From: Funneliformis mosseae
Lineage: Eukaryota > Glomeromycota > Glomeromycetes > Glomerales > Glomeraceae
Direction: 5' to 3'
Assembly: GCA_910592005.1 (NCBI GenBank)
Contig: CAJVPP010000739.1
Location: forward strand, 1 to 26,887
DNA: 26,887 nt
In this document: positions 1-10,110 of the stretch, in pieces
Numbering within the stretch: position 1 is the first letter of the stretch
How the letters are laid out: every line of letters begins with the position of its first letter
Translations under genes and position numbers: made by a program
Notes under the pieces: generated by a model
Told to the model about the DNA's origin: nothing
Databases searched by the model: none
What the model saw: the letters and a program-made list of their open reading frames with translations, nothing else

Positions 1-70
1 TCGAAACTATATTAAAAACATAGAAAAGGGTATGACGAAATTATTTTGAGGAGGTTTCGGCAGGCATCTA

Positions 71-140
71 TAATTTAGATTATAGTATAATATTTAGATT
101 ATAGCAGTATTTAAATTATATTGTGATATTTAGATTATAG
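71..140. repeat. Imperfect tandem palindromic repeat
   Basis: The core tttagattatag occurs at about 71-85, 91-104 and 126-140, with a variant at 108-120, spaced roughly 18-20 bp. The first copy is itself palindromic (ctataat, ttag, attatag). No gene is visible in the surrounding 700 bp. Confidence 0.6.
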
Positions 141-348
141 ATATTTGTATTTTTCTCTTATATATAATTTTATTATTATACTTAATTTAAATATTATTCA
201 TGCTTTAATCTAACTACTTCTATTTTTTTTCTAGTTCTACTCTATTTGTAATTTTATACATTAAAGATACTAGCTTCCTATACCTATTTAGATACTTAGT
301 TTTATATTAAGATACTTATCTTTTGCGTCTATTTTGTTATCTATTAAA

Positions 349-400
349 ATATCAAATTATGATAAAAAATATCGCATCAGGTGATGCAGTAATTTGATAT
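349..400. repeat. Nested inverted repeat, MITE-like relic
   Basis: An 11-bp perfect inverted repeat (atatcaaatta at 349-359, taatttgatat at 390-400) encloses a second perfect hairpin, gcatca (374-379) and tgatgc (382-387), with a 2-base loop. The nesting suggests the remains of a small foldback element. No target duplication was identified. Confidence 0.45.
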
Positions 401-471
401 AAATCTTCAATTAATTTCAGCTGATACTATGGCATAATTTCTGATTGATTTTTAGAATATATGATCTAAAG

Positions 472-490
472 GATCACTATAATAGTGATC
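472..490. repeat. Perfect 9+1+9 bp palindrome
   Basis: gatcactat (472-480) and atagtgatc (482-490) are exact reverse complements around one base. It lies in non-coding, repeat-rich DNA, and no protein or RNA role can be assigned. Confidence 0.5.
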
Positions 491-705
491 TAGTGATACC
501 TGAAACTTTTCTAGAACTATTATAGAACTAATAGAAATTAGAGTATTTATATTAGTTCATCAGCTTGGATGTCAGAATATTTATATTTAAAGTTATAGTT
601 AATTTATTACTAATATATGTATACTAATTTCATGTCTGAGATTAGAGATGCATTATGCATTACTATAGCTAGCCTATTTGTTTGTCAAAAAGTGCATATA
701 TTGTG

Positions 706-720
706 ATCTAACTATTATCT
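706..720. repeat. Target-site duplication, left copy
   Basis: atctaactattatct is repeated exactly at 1585-1599. The two copies bracket the 864-bp segment 721-1584, as expected for a target-primed retroposon insertion. Confidence 0.75.
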
Positions 721-1584
721 TTTTTTTTACTATCAATGTACGCTAGTTAGAGAGTTAGTAGAGGGCATATTCTAAGTAGAACAAGTTTGATCCCATGTTA
801 AGTAACCTCTTAAAGTCTCCGATCCTGATTAAGGGATACAGTAACTCACTTAGAAGCACATTCCTGTATAGTTACCATCTAGTATAGATCACCTTATAAC
901 AAGTTATTCCCATATCACAAAGCTCACTAGACCTTATTGGGTACCATCACCTTTGGATAGAAGGCTCACTTCAACCATAGAGCTTGTCAAGCCCTATTTT
1001 TACCAATCTAATTTATAGGGTTTTACCCTATTGATGAGTATCAAGACCGTAGGATCGGGTCCTTTACATAGATAGTGATTTTATACCCATAGCGTCAAAT
1101 TCACTTGGGAATTGAACCCAGCCTCTAACCCTAGTGATGATTTGATTTGGAAGGTACTGTAGCATGCAATGCAGTCTATTATTACCTTAGGCACTTTTGC
1201 CCTCTTGCGGTGAATCCAAATCTACTAATTACTGGTTAATCACTTCCTTACTTGTATAAGGGCCCCTGAATTTGAAAATGTGAGACAGTATCCATTACAG
1301 ACCTGTCAGCGAAAACTAAGTTTCTATCGATCCTTGATTTTATTTGCATCTATATGTTCTTCAAACTCAGTATTTAGGTATGATTAACGTCAATTGACGG
1401 ATCAATCAACCAGTATCTAATATTTATTAGTCTAAATGCTCACGTATTCAGTTACATATGAAATTCTTATGAAAATCATCTAGTTTTATGCCTCAGCTGA
1501 GGTCTGAACCTGTAATTATCGCAGTGTAACCTACAATAGGGACTTACACCTTACAGATTAAGCCAGAATCGCTAATCCTTCATA
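721..1584 (-). mobile_element. Retroposon-like insertion (long SINE or retrocopied ncRNA)
   Basis: This 864-bp block is visibly less A+T-rich than its surroundings. It is flanked by a perfect 15-bp direct repeat (706-720, 1585-1599). On the minus strand it ends in (A)8 directly against the repeat (721-728 read as T on +), so it has the layout duplication, body, poly(A), duplication. That is the hallmark of target-primed reverse transcription. No long ORF crosses it in any frame I followed. Near its minus-strand 5' end it has weak Pol III promoter-like boxes: an A-box-like tggcttaatctg (1565-1554) and a B-box-like ggttcagacc (1510-1501), 43 bp apart, a tRNA-like spacing. A better B box lies mid-element. 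I could not recognise the body as rRNA, tRNA, 7SL or 5S. It could be a SINE, a retrocopied non-coding RNA, or a 5'-truncated LINE tail. Confidence 0.65.
1107..1118 (-). promoter_or_regulatory. Exact Pol III B-box-like motif inside the retroposon
   Basis: On the minus strand this reads GGTTCAATTCCC, a full match to the tRNA T-arm/B-box consensus. The flanking bases allow a 4-bp T-stem (tggg with ccca). No convincing A box or complete tRNA cloverleaf lies at the right distance, so it is a motif, not a tRNA gene. Confidence 0.3.
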
Positions 1585-1599
1585 ATCTAACTATTATCT
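1585..1599. repeat. Target-site duplication, right copy
   Basis: Exact copy of 706-720. It abuts the minus-strand 5' end of the retroposon-like block. Confidence 0.75.
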
Positions 1600-3049
1600 A
1601 TTTGTTGATAGTATATGTATGCCAATTTTGTGTTTCATTATTCAAAACATTAAAATGCATTCATATTTCTAACATATTTTCAGACATATTAGAATACAAA
1701 ATAGGACAGATTATTAGGTTATTTATCTCTTTAAGATATATTTGCAGAATGTTATAAGCATTTTTGAGGCTTAATCATAGTTTAAACTGAATTGAGGTAA
1801 TAAGTATATTAATTTTTTAAGCATTCTTATAAAAATTATCTGTTCTTATAAGAAAAATTTATAAAAATACTTATAAAAACAATCTCAATATTATTTTAGA
1901 CTTCTTAGTTTGATTTATTAAGTTCTTTATTACTTATCCCTATATCTTTATAAGTCCTTATGAAATATAAAAATTCTAGAAAAAAAATTCAATTTTTATA
2001 TGGTATTCTTATGGGTAAATATAATTATATATATAGTTAATATAGTTAGTATATAATCAATATATAGTATAAAAAAAGTAAAGAGTTTAAAACTTCATAA
2101 AACTTATAAGGATATAAGAATAAGTAGTAAAAATACCTTTCTAGAGTTCTAAAATTATCAAAGATACTTCTAGCATTTTGTTAAGTTTTTTGCTATCCCT
2201 TATAAAATTTTTATAGAATATAAATATACTTTTATAGTACTAAATTTTTTGATAAGTTTTTAGAATTAACTTATAGGATTAGACATTGTCATTTTATCAA
2301 GAGCCTATTCTAATGCTTTCAGTGTTTACTATTCTGAAACATCTTATTTAATTTCTTCCAGTAATAATATTCCTTCAAATAGCACTTATTACATGAAATT
2401 TACATAATCTATATTTAAAAGCTATTAATAATTCATATTCTATTAGTTTGTATGAAAATCATTAACATCTTTTTCAATAAATATAATACCCTTCTAGTTG
2501 CCTGCTTCCCTATCTACAAACCTCTTCTTTATTGAAAAGATACTGGTAAATATATTTACCTTCTATTTGATATTATTCTCAGTTAATCTTTTAATGTTTA
2601 TAATAATATTTATTTTTATTTTAAACTTTTTTGTTGAGGTATTATACTGTATCAGTATATATAGTAATCATATCTTGAAAATTTTACTATGACTTATTTC
2701 AAGCTTTTAAACTTTCCCTATCCTGTACAGTTGTAGCTTTAAAACCTTTGATATCAGTAAATGCTTATATAAAATTCATGATGATAGTATTAAACCAAAA
2801 TGATTCCTCAGAGCTGATAATGAGAATGATATTAAAGCTTTCTTTCAGACTATGAAGGCCATTTATTACACAAATTTATTGATAAGATGAACTACTCTCT
2901 ATTATAGATTTTGATTTACTAATAAAAATACTAAATACTATTACTCTTAAAGTTATGCGTAAAGAAGCTTATATATTTATTTAAAATTCCTTTAAAGATA
3001 TTTGTTTAAAAATAAATCTGAAGTAGGATAAAAAAGTATAACCATTACT
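1600..3049. other. A+T-rich repeat-derived spacer, no gene supported
   Basis: This stretch is strongly A+T-rich with many stops in all frames. Short open stretches, such as 2498-2692, have low-complexity Ile/Leu/Phe translations and no recognisable motif. The part after about 2750 may be the decayed 5' end of the primase/helicase element downstream, but I could not follow a coherent frame through it. Confidence 0.4.
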
Positions 3050-6000
3050 AGTAGTAGTGATGAAACTCAAATCTCTCTTCACATCTCTATTACTAGCATG
3101 AGACTTATAAATGTTGCTCAGGTTACAGTATTCACTAAACTTATCTACAAAAAATTCCTAGCAGAACTACAAAAGAAAACTATTATTAATAATATTGCAA
3201 ATAAAAGGTTTTTTCTTTATGAATGCTTGGATCATTTAAGTATAAGGAAGAATAAAGAATATATTTATAAAAAAGCTATTTATCTAAAAAATAAACTATT
3301 TTCAATTTCATAATTCGTCTGCCTAATGATGAATCAGAAGTCATAGAAAGCCTTTTATTAAATGTTATAAAGCTAGAAACTATAAGATGTACTACTATAT
3401 GTAATGATACTATTAAGCTAAATTCAAACTAGTGGAGAATTTACTTTAAGAAGCTAGCATTAAAGGATATAGTCTCTCATATTCATTTGAAAACTTTTCT
3501 GATAAATTTCTACTATTACGCATCTCTATATCACACTATCCAATATGTGATTGAGAATATAATAATAATAATTTCTATATAATATGAAATAAAAATCCTA
3601 TAGCTTTTTCTGCTACTGAGTAAACTAAGATAAACTACTAAGATCTAAAAAATCTTGAAAAAACTTATTATTAGTAAATTAGATTGGATACAGAAAGAAA
3701 AATCCCTGCTCTAGTAAATTAGAATAATCCAAAATTTCAAATTTGAATAACTATTTCATATAGTAAAATTTATTATATATGTGTACTTCAGATAAGAAAT
3801 TCTCTCACATTAAAGTTTATGAAACTATTTAAGTAATAGTTACCTGTATGCAAAGAACTACAAAATTGTGACTTCTTAAGTGTAAAGATATAAAAAATAG
3901 ACTTTACTTTAATATGAGAACTAAACTAGACTTTACTAATTTTAAAATTAATATAATCAAATATAGTGAAAAATTGATAAAGTTAAAATCATTGATAGAT
4001 CAAATAAGTACTAAAGGTTTAATTATTTACAAAGATTATAATTTCCTTCTATATCTTTTTAGCTAAACACAGATTTCTTTAATCTTTTTTTAAGATTTTT
4101 GGCTAAGCCAGTAGTGAAAATTAATAAAAAAATTATGGATCTGATTTTTTTGTATGTAAAAAATATAATTTGTAATGAAAATTAAGAATTTAATGAGTAT
4201 ATCTGGAACTGGTAAGCATATTTAATACAGAAACTACAAAAAAAGCCTCAAATAATCTTAGTACTAAAATTCACACTACAATAATATGAAAATAATATAA
4301 TTACTGATTTTATTAGTATTATTAATGATAAAGTTTTGAAATAATATCTTTATTATGCAACATTAGATTTAAAAATTTAATAGCACTATTCAAGCTTAAA
4401 AGCTTATTATTATAAATAAAACATGTATATCTAATAGTGATTGGCATAAATTTAATGAACATCTTAAATCTTTCATAATAGAAGTAAAAGTATCTATAGA
4501 GCAAAAGAACCTTAAATTTAAGCAATTAAATGATTTCGCTAGTAAAACTAGCAGAAATTGATAGACCTATCAAATATGACGTATATGCCAAATATGCTAT
4601 ATCTGCCAAATAGGATATATATATTATTTATTATATTTTTATTATATTTATCATTATTATTATTTATTTCATATTTAACATAAATAGCATATTTGTTAGC
4701 TCTGTTATTATTGTCAATAGTATCATAAATACCATAGATTTCTTTAATTATAATTTTCCTATATAAAAAGCATGAAAATGCGTTAGATAAGATACAGATC
4801 CTAACATTATATTCAATATACATTTAATAATAATAATAAATAATCTTAACATTTTGTAAACATAAAACTTATAATTTTATTCTTGTTAATTAAATAAATT
4901 CTCTAATAAACAACATGTCAAGTTGATTGGATTTAAGTTATAGCTATTGTCTCCCTGACTTCAAATCATAATTAACTTATTTAACGGAAAGAGTAACGTT
5001 AACACTGGATATATAATTATAAGCAATCAAAATACTTTGCTTAAAATAGATATAGGAGATTCTCATATAATTTGTATTAATATCTCAGCATATTATAGAA
5101 ATATAATATCATATTTTAACTGGTTAGGAAAAATTCTAGACCATTCTGATGCATCAGGAGTAGTCATGTCATACCTTCTTAGCCATGATTTATCAAGAAT
5201 TTAAACTAGGAAAAATTCTTTTTACTAATATGAAAGTAAATACAATGTAAGACTAACTACCTAATTCTATTTGATTTATAATTAATTATATTATATCTTG
5301 ACCTGAAAATTATGTTAGAAGATTTAACTGTGAAAAAATATCTCAAGGTTATCTTTAATGGTGTAGATGTAATAGAGAAAAGCTATTAACTAGTAAGGTT
5401 GCAGAAAGAAGTTTTTACTAATTAGTATTGATCAGGCACATTCTCAAGATAATGAAGTAAGAGTATATCAGTATATTCTTAACCACTTCAAAATTGTAGG
5501 CAAGCTCTGTGAATCTGACCTAAAAGATATGAAAGAATTTTTTGATATACTTCAAGACGACTTATCTACAAATGAGATCACAGATATACCTATATTTAAT
5601 GTGACAGAAATAATTCCTTAAAAATAATTCTGCCTCAACCAGAAGAGAATCTCCCTTCAAGGAATAAGAAAGTAGGTAAACAGGATGATTCAATCTAAGC
5701 TTTTTTTGATTATATAGCAGAACAAGCGGAAGTCCTAATCATCTTAACACTTGGAACATCTAAGAGTTTTAAGACTTTTGAACAATCTAAACCAGTAATC
5801 AATAACTTGAACATTTTAAACCTAGTAATAAAAAAGCTTTTTTCACATTTTCAGTAAGGCAACAGCGGGAAGAACATCTCAGAAAATGAGCTATTAATCA
5901 CGGTAAAGACCCTGATAAGTTTATGACTATAACAGAAAAAGATATTAACCAATCCTAGGAATATTGAGATAGGACAATAGCAGATACAGATGTGATCAAT

Positions 6001-6115
6001 TTTGCGAACGATTTATTTTACATGATTAGAAGGAAAAGGTTAATAAGCAAAAAAATATATCTCTAGGATTTCAAAGATATTGAATGGCAAAAAATATAAG
6101 TATAATCTAGGAAAA
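3050..6115 (+). pseudogene. Decayed primase/D5-type helicase of a mobile element
   Basis: The three forward frames together give the outline of one long protein broken by many stops and frameshifts. An N-terminal block runs about 3050-3590, including an open 71-codon piece at 3098-3313. The helicase region is the best supported part: LNTDFFNLFLRFLAKPV (from 4063), EYIWNW then a stop then AYLIQ (about 4194-4226), DWHKFNEHLKSF (about 4440), GYIIISNQNTLLKIDIGDS (from 5007), SYFNWLGKILDHSDASG (about 5110) and MSYLLSHDLS. These follow the order of phage/poxvirus D5-like primase-helicases (DUF5906/NrS-1 polymerase helicase type). A WCRCNREK block near 5365 and a charged C-terminal tail (5415-6115) follow. 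Where the family has its Walker A motif, the sequence reads TLQ, stop, YENN, so the ATP site is destroyed. Many stops look like TGG to TAG/TGA, CAA to TAA or CGA to TGA changes. The family call is from motif pattern only; the relic status is clear. Confidence 0.6.
4541..5006. mobile_element. 466-bp insertion inside the helicase relic
   Basis: The helicase frame reads NDFA up to 4540 and resumes as GYIIISNQ at 5007. D5-type helicases run through this point without a gap, so the DNA between appears inserted. It begins with a short hairpin (gctag, taaaa, ctagc at about 4538-4552) and contains near-repeats of tatgccaaatatgctatatc. I could not find clear terminal inverted repeats or a long target duplication, so its class is unknown. 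Splice-site pairs that would make it an intron do not restore the frame. Confidence 0.45.
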
Positions 6116-7138
6116 TGGTATGCTTTAGTAAAGAACAAATAAGAAGCCAGTTTATAAGTGAGGTGTTTGGGTTCAAATGATCGAAATCGAACCTTGAATC
6201 TAAAGTCGATTCTACTTTATTAATCGATTCCGATACCTAATCGGAAAGATTTCAAATTTCAAATTTCAATTATTTATTATTAGCTGATGCATGTTTTTCG
6301 CTTAACATAACTTTTTCGTTCCAGTTCCTAGAAATATTGATGAAATTGGTAAATTAAATATTGTCTCCATAATTTCTAGAAGGTGGAAATTAAAGTAATT
6401 TGCCATATACTGTAAATTAATTTCTATAATTTATTTAATAAACCTGCGAAGTTTCGTGATAATAAATCTCATTCATTAGTGTAAATTAACGGATGAAATT
6501 CTATGGACATAATCCTTTAATATAAAGAAATTAGATTAATTTGGTGACCATTTTTTTTTTTTTTTTTAAGAATAAGGATAATTTCTAAAAAATGATACAT
6601 TACATATAGAGAATATCATATTGAAATAATTGCGGTCCTATGATCTTTTTTATTGAAAAACTTAATATAATAATAAAATATGAAGTTTTCAAATTTAGAA
6701 AAATTTGTCATTATTTCAAGAACTACCTTAGAAAATTTAAATAAACTATTTCGTTAAATATGATGCAAGTTATTATAGAATAAAGATGAAGGCAAAAAAT
6801 ACTAAAATATATTTAAAGTGAATGATTTAAATTTATATGTTGTACATAGAATAATTCAAAAGTGTTTTTAAGTGTTTTGAAAACGTTAACAAATAATAAA
6901 TTCTAGAGAAACTTTATAGGTATTGTAAATTACAAATCAGAACTTTGAAATAATAAATAAATCTACGCTGACTAACCTCACAAAAAATTAAAATTAATAA
7001 ATATGATTGCGATTATGATTACCAGCATTACTACATCAAGTACTCGAATATAACCCATTATACAACTGCCGATAGATGATAATTGAATTAAAAATGATAA
7101 ACATTCAATCATCAGCTCGCTAAATCATAACCCTCAAA
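6116..7138. other. Spacer, no gene seen
   Basis: This is the region between the helicase relic and the 3' end of the UBR-box gene. It contains short A+T repeats (atttcaa in tandem near 6250-6268), a ccgat/atcgg hairpin near 6219-6243 and a T16-like run near 6551. No RNA gene or conserved coding segment was recognised. Confidence 0.5.
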
Positions 7139-8645
7139 TCAATCCGAACAGTTGACTGGTACTTTCCATGACTTTTTATCCCCACAGTCACAGAAACCAC
7201 CATTGCTAGTGTTGGATACGTAGAAGTCGACATAATGTCCTTGATGCTTTGTCGGGTTGAAGCAACTCGAACAAAGCACTATGCTACTATCAAATGAGCA
7301 AGTCCTGAAATTTATTAACAAGAAAAAAGATTTAATAACATCCATCTAAAATCTTAGTGCATTTAAAATATTTTCATTAGACATACCAACATCGATAAAT
7401 CGTTTCCCCATAGGAAAATACATGGCCACATACACCTGTGTGAGATCGAGATCTAGCAATATAACTAATAGTGTGATCTCGAGGTGTAATAGTAGAACTA
7501 GTCTGACATTTATTTGTAGAACTAGTAGTCGGATATTTATTTTTAGAAGTAGAATTGGTATTATGAGATCGAGATCCAGTAGATCCAGTGGTTCCTAAAG
7601 AATTTCTAGAAGTAGAATTAGTATTATGAGATCGAGATTCAGTAGATCCAGTGGTTCCTGAAGAATTTCTAGAAGTAGAACTAGCATTGTGAGATCGAGA
7701 TCCAGTAGTTCCAGAAGTTCCATTCTGAGAATGATATTTGCAATTAAGGGGAGTTCTCCAATAATCTGAGTCACCGCAGTCACACCATGCACCCGCATAG
7801 GAATTAGCGATTGAGATAACGTCATGCCCAACGTGATTTGATCCAGCATAGCAGCGATTGCAGATGACAGAATCATTGCGATTAGTGCACGTTCTATAAT
7901 AAGAAAAGTGGAATTGTGAAGATTGAGGTTAAACATGCGGTATAATCGGGTTAAAATATAGGTCGACGTTAATGCATACCTGCATTGGTAATATATTTCT
8001 TTAATAGCAATTTTCTTGCCACAATGGGAAGTCACACTCGTGTGTGCATTAGATGAATGAAATTTGCAATTGAGAGGAACCTTCCAATATTCTGAGTCTC
8101 CGCAATCGCACCATACGCTCATGTTAGGATCCATGATATTGAAAGTGATAATGTCATGACCAATATGATTTGTTCCAGAGTAGCAACGATTGCAGAGAAC
8201 AGAATTATTGCGAGTAGTGCACGTCCTACAATTATATGAAATCGTTATTATTTGCAAGGTTAATTTTTTTTTTCAAATCAATTGAATTCATATCAAACCT
8301 GCAGTGATAGTATGCTTCTCCCAGTGTCAAACTTTCGCCGCATGTCCGATCCTGAGACGATGATTCCGTTGTCTTTAAAAAAATCAATTTTAATGTTAAT
8401 AATCAGATTATGAATATATGATATTAAAGTAGTAGAAGTAGCTATAAAAGTACAACTTACAACTGGCATTGGATTTTGTGGTATAGGATTCTTGTTAACA
8501 TTTGATACATTTGATACACTTATATAATGTACAATTCCAAGTAGAGCGTCATTAAGAGATTCGTTCAACTCTTTAATTTGTTTAGAAATCTAAAATTTTT
8601 CAACACCATAATGAATTTTCATCTTTTCTTCACCCTGGATAAATT

Positions 8646-8676
<31 letters not shown>

Positions 8677-8999
8677 CTACCTACCTCATCCGAATTGAAA
8701 ATTTTTAAAAAATTTTTACTACTCTTTTGGAATTTCAATAGAAACTTGCGACTTTCATCTAGTGCTCGCATCAAATTCTCGGTATTTTTCTTGCCAAATG
8801 GGTAATCATCTGAAATGTTATGGGTATGAACTTCAAGGGTCTCATAAATTGCATTTAAGCGGTTTTGCAGTTTTATGCATTGCTTGTTGTTTTGTGATGC
8901 CTCCCTGGCAATGTTTATTACCTCAATCAAGAAACGGATTACTACGGAAATTACAGGTGCATGAGTTCCAAATCTATTGACAAAATTCACCACTTCCAT
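7139..8999 (-). CDS. MLKL-type helical domain fused to three UBR-box zinc fingers
   Basis: Six exons: 8999-8685, 8589-8461, 8372-8299, 8225-7980, 7893-7387 and 7304-7139. All introns are GT-AG (73-95 bp) and all junctions are in phase, giving 478 aa. Residues 1 to about 148 form an all-helical segment starting MEVVNFVNRFGTHAPVISVV. It matches the pattern of MLKL N-terminal (HeLo-like, four-helix) domains that are frequent in Glomeromycotina proteins. Three UBR boxes follow at about 159-229, 241-309 and 410-476. Each has the CG start, YxC, CxxC, GxxHxGH and WCDCGD or FCDCGD signatures; the third ends NCSD without the usual final His. UBR boxes bind zinc and, in N-recognins, the N-terminal residue of degron substrates. 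No RING, HECT or F-box is present, so it is not itself an obvious ubiquitin ligase. Residues 310-409 are a Ser/Thr-rich linker with an internal 21-aa repeat. The ATG at 8999 has A at -3. Domain identities are from motif reading; the combined role is unknown. Confidence 0.85.
7547..7705 (-). repeat. In-frame 63-bp tandem repeat in the UBR gene linker
   Basis: Units 7547-7609 and 7610-7672 plus a partial third to about 7705 repeat with period 63 bp, equal to 21 codons. They encode Ser/Thr/Asn-rich units containing SRSHN and STSRNS. The reading frame is kept in every unit, so copy-number change would alter linker length without breaking the protein. Confidence 0.85.
8649..8679 (-). repeat. Hexanucleotide microsatellite in intron 1 of the UBR gene
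   Basis: ctcact is repeated about five times on +. On the gene strand it begins a few bases after the donor (GATGAG, then GTAGGTAG) and lies wholly in the 95-bp intron 8684-8590. Unspliced, it would encode a Val-Arg repeat followed by a stop. Confidence 0.8.
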
Positions 9000-9499
9000 G
9001 ATAAAAGATGTTTATGTAAATTCAAATCGGTTGGGTGTTAGGTGGATTTTCAGACAAGAAAGAAGAAAACAAAAGTTTCGACAAAAAAAAAAAAAAAAGT
9101 GGACACATAAATTCAAAAGGTTGTTGCATGAAGCGTGTAACATTGTATACCAACTAAAACGTTGCTTGTTCTCATTATTTGCTTATATATGACAATGATA
9201 GGCAATTATTTTGTTTCAACAAGTTTTCACCACTAACTGACCAATCAAGTTATGAAACTGCGCCAAATTCGTAACCCAATCAATTGAATAATAAAAAATT
9301 ATCTACAAAAAATTAGATAATCAATTATAAATGTATTGTATAAAGTTAAATATTAATAAAACAAATAAAGGAAATTACTATTTATCTACATTTTATAATA
9401 AAAATGGTTGGTCTTCAAATTTAATTGCTAATTTTACAATTTAAAATTTAAAGTAGAAATGTTATAAATATATCAATCTGAATACTTCTGTCTTGCACT
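9000..9499. other. Upstream region of the UBR gene, no gene seen
   Basis: This should hold the promoter of the minus-strand UBR gene. It has an A16-like run at about 9083-9099 and otherwise A+T-rich unique DNA. I found no clear TATA box or conserved coding segment. Confidence 0.4.
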
Positions 9500-10110
9500 A
9501 ACGTCATCGTAATATATAAGAAGGATGCAATTGAGAGGATTCTCCAATGATCCGAATCACCAACGATTGTGATAACGTAAAATCGTGATTTGATCCACGA
9601 TGATTGCAAATTCATATACACGTCTATAATAATAATGAGATGTTGAGCTGTTGCGTCTGTATATATTCAATAAAGGAGATATATATTCGAATTAAAAGTC
9701 GAATATGGGATTAACCATGAAGACCCACCTCCCAATATTCTGTGTCGTCGTTATCGCACCATACGCTCATGATAGGATTAGTGGTTGTAACAGGATATAA
9801 ATATCATGCCCAATGTGATTTGATCCGGCGTAACAACGACTGCCGAGAACAGAATCTTATCGAGTAATGGGCGTCGTGCAAGAGAATTTGTTCAAAGAAT
9901 TTAATCCCTATCAGTGGTAATACAATTCCCTATAATCAAATTTCATGTATAAGTTACATGGTGTACAACTAATTTTTGACATTGGTAGTTGCGGTTTAGG
10001 ATTTGGCTTAGGGCCAAATTCAGGACTCGATTTCGCATTCATATAAAAATTAATCGACTCAAAGCTTCATTCAGATCTTTGATATAATATCTTAAATTTT
10101 TGAAATGATT
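9500..10110 (-). pseudogene. Truncated copy of the UBR-box gene
   Basis: Successive segments match the intact neighbour in order. IKDLNEALSRL (about 10085-10050) matches exon 2 (IKELNESLNDAL). ELYYH then TGA (about 9930) matches YYHC at the end of exon 3. About 9875-9725 matches UBR box 1, with SRCYAGSNHIGHDI still readable before frameshifts. About 9625-9525 matches UBR box 2, keeping CNHRGSNHD. Stops and shifts interrupt every domain. The region equivalent to exon 1 (most of the MLKL-type helices) is absent, as are the repeat linker and third box. It lies directly upstream of the intact gene in the same orientation, so it is probably the remains of a tandem duplication. Confidence 0.8.

Noticed and set aside
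1107..1118. Possible tRNA gene on the minus strand
   Set aside because: The B box is exact and a short T-stem forms, but there is no D-arm, anticodon arm or acceptor stem at the right positions.
4202..4216. SGTGK read as a Walker A motif in the helicase relic
   Set aside because: It is in a different frame from the coherent helicase blocks on both sides, and the expected Walker A position is about 70 bp further on, so it is coincidence.
4548..4823. 91-aa minus-strand open frame
   Set aside because: Low-complexity Ile/Asn/Tyr translation lying inside the inserted A+T-rich DNA; no motif.
4541..5006. The 466-bp insertion as an intron
   Set aside because: There is no GT-AG pair that joins the two sides in frame; the candidate pairs leave stops or shift the phase.
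8619..8684. C-terminal Val-Arg repeat as a normal part of the protein
   Set aside because: The segment is better explained as intron 1: GTAGGTAG donor, TTTTAG acceptor, and the downstream exon continues the helical domain in phase.
8578..9192. Plus-strand open frames across the UBR gene start
   Set aside because: They are the opposite-strand reflection of exon 1 and its microsatellite; the minus strand carries the domain and splice evidence.
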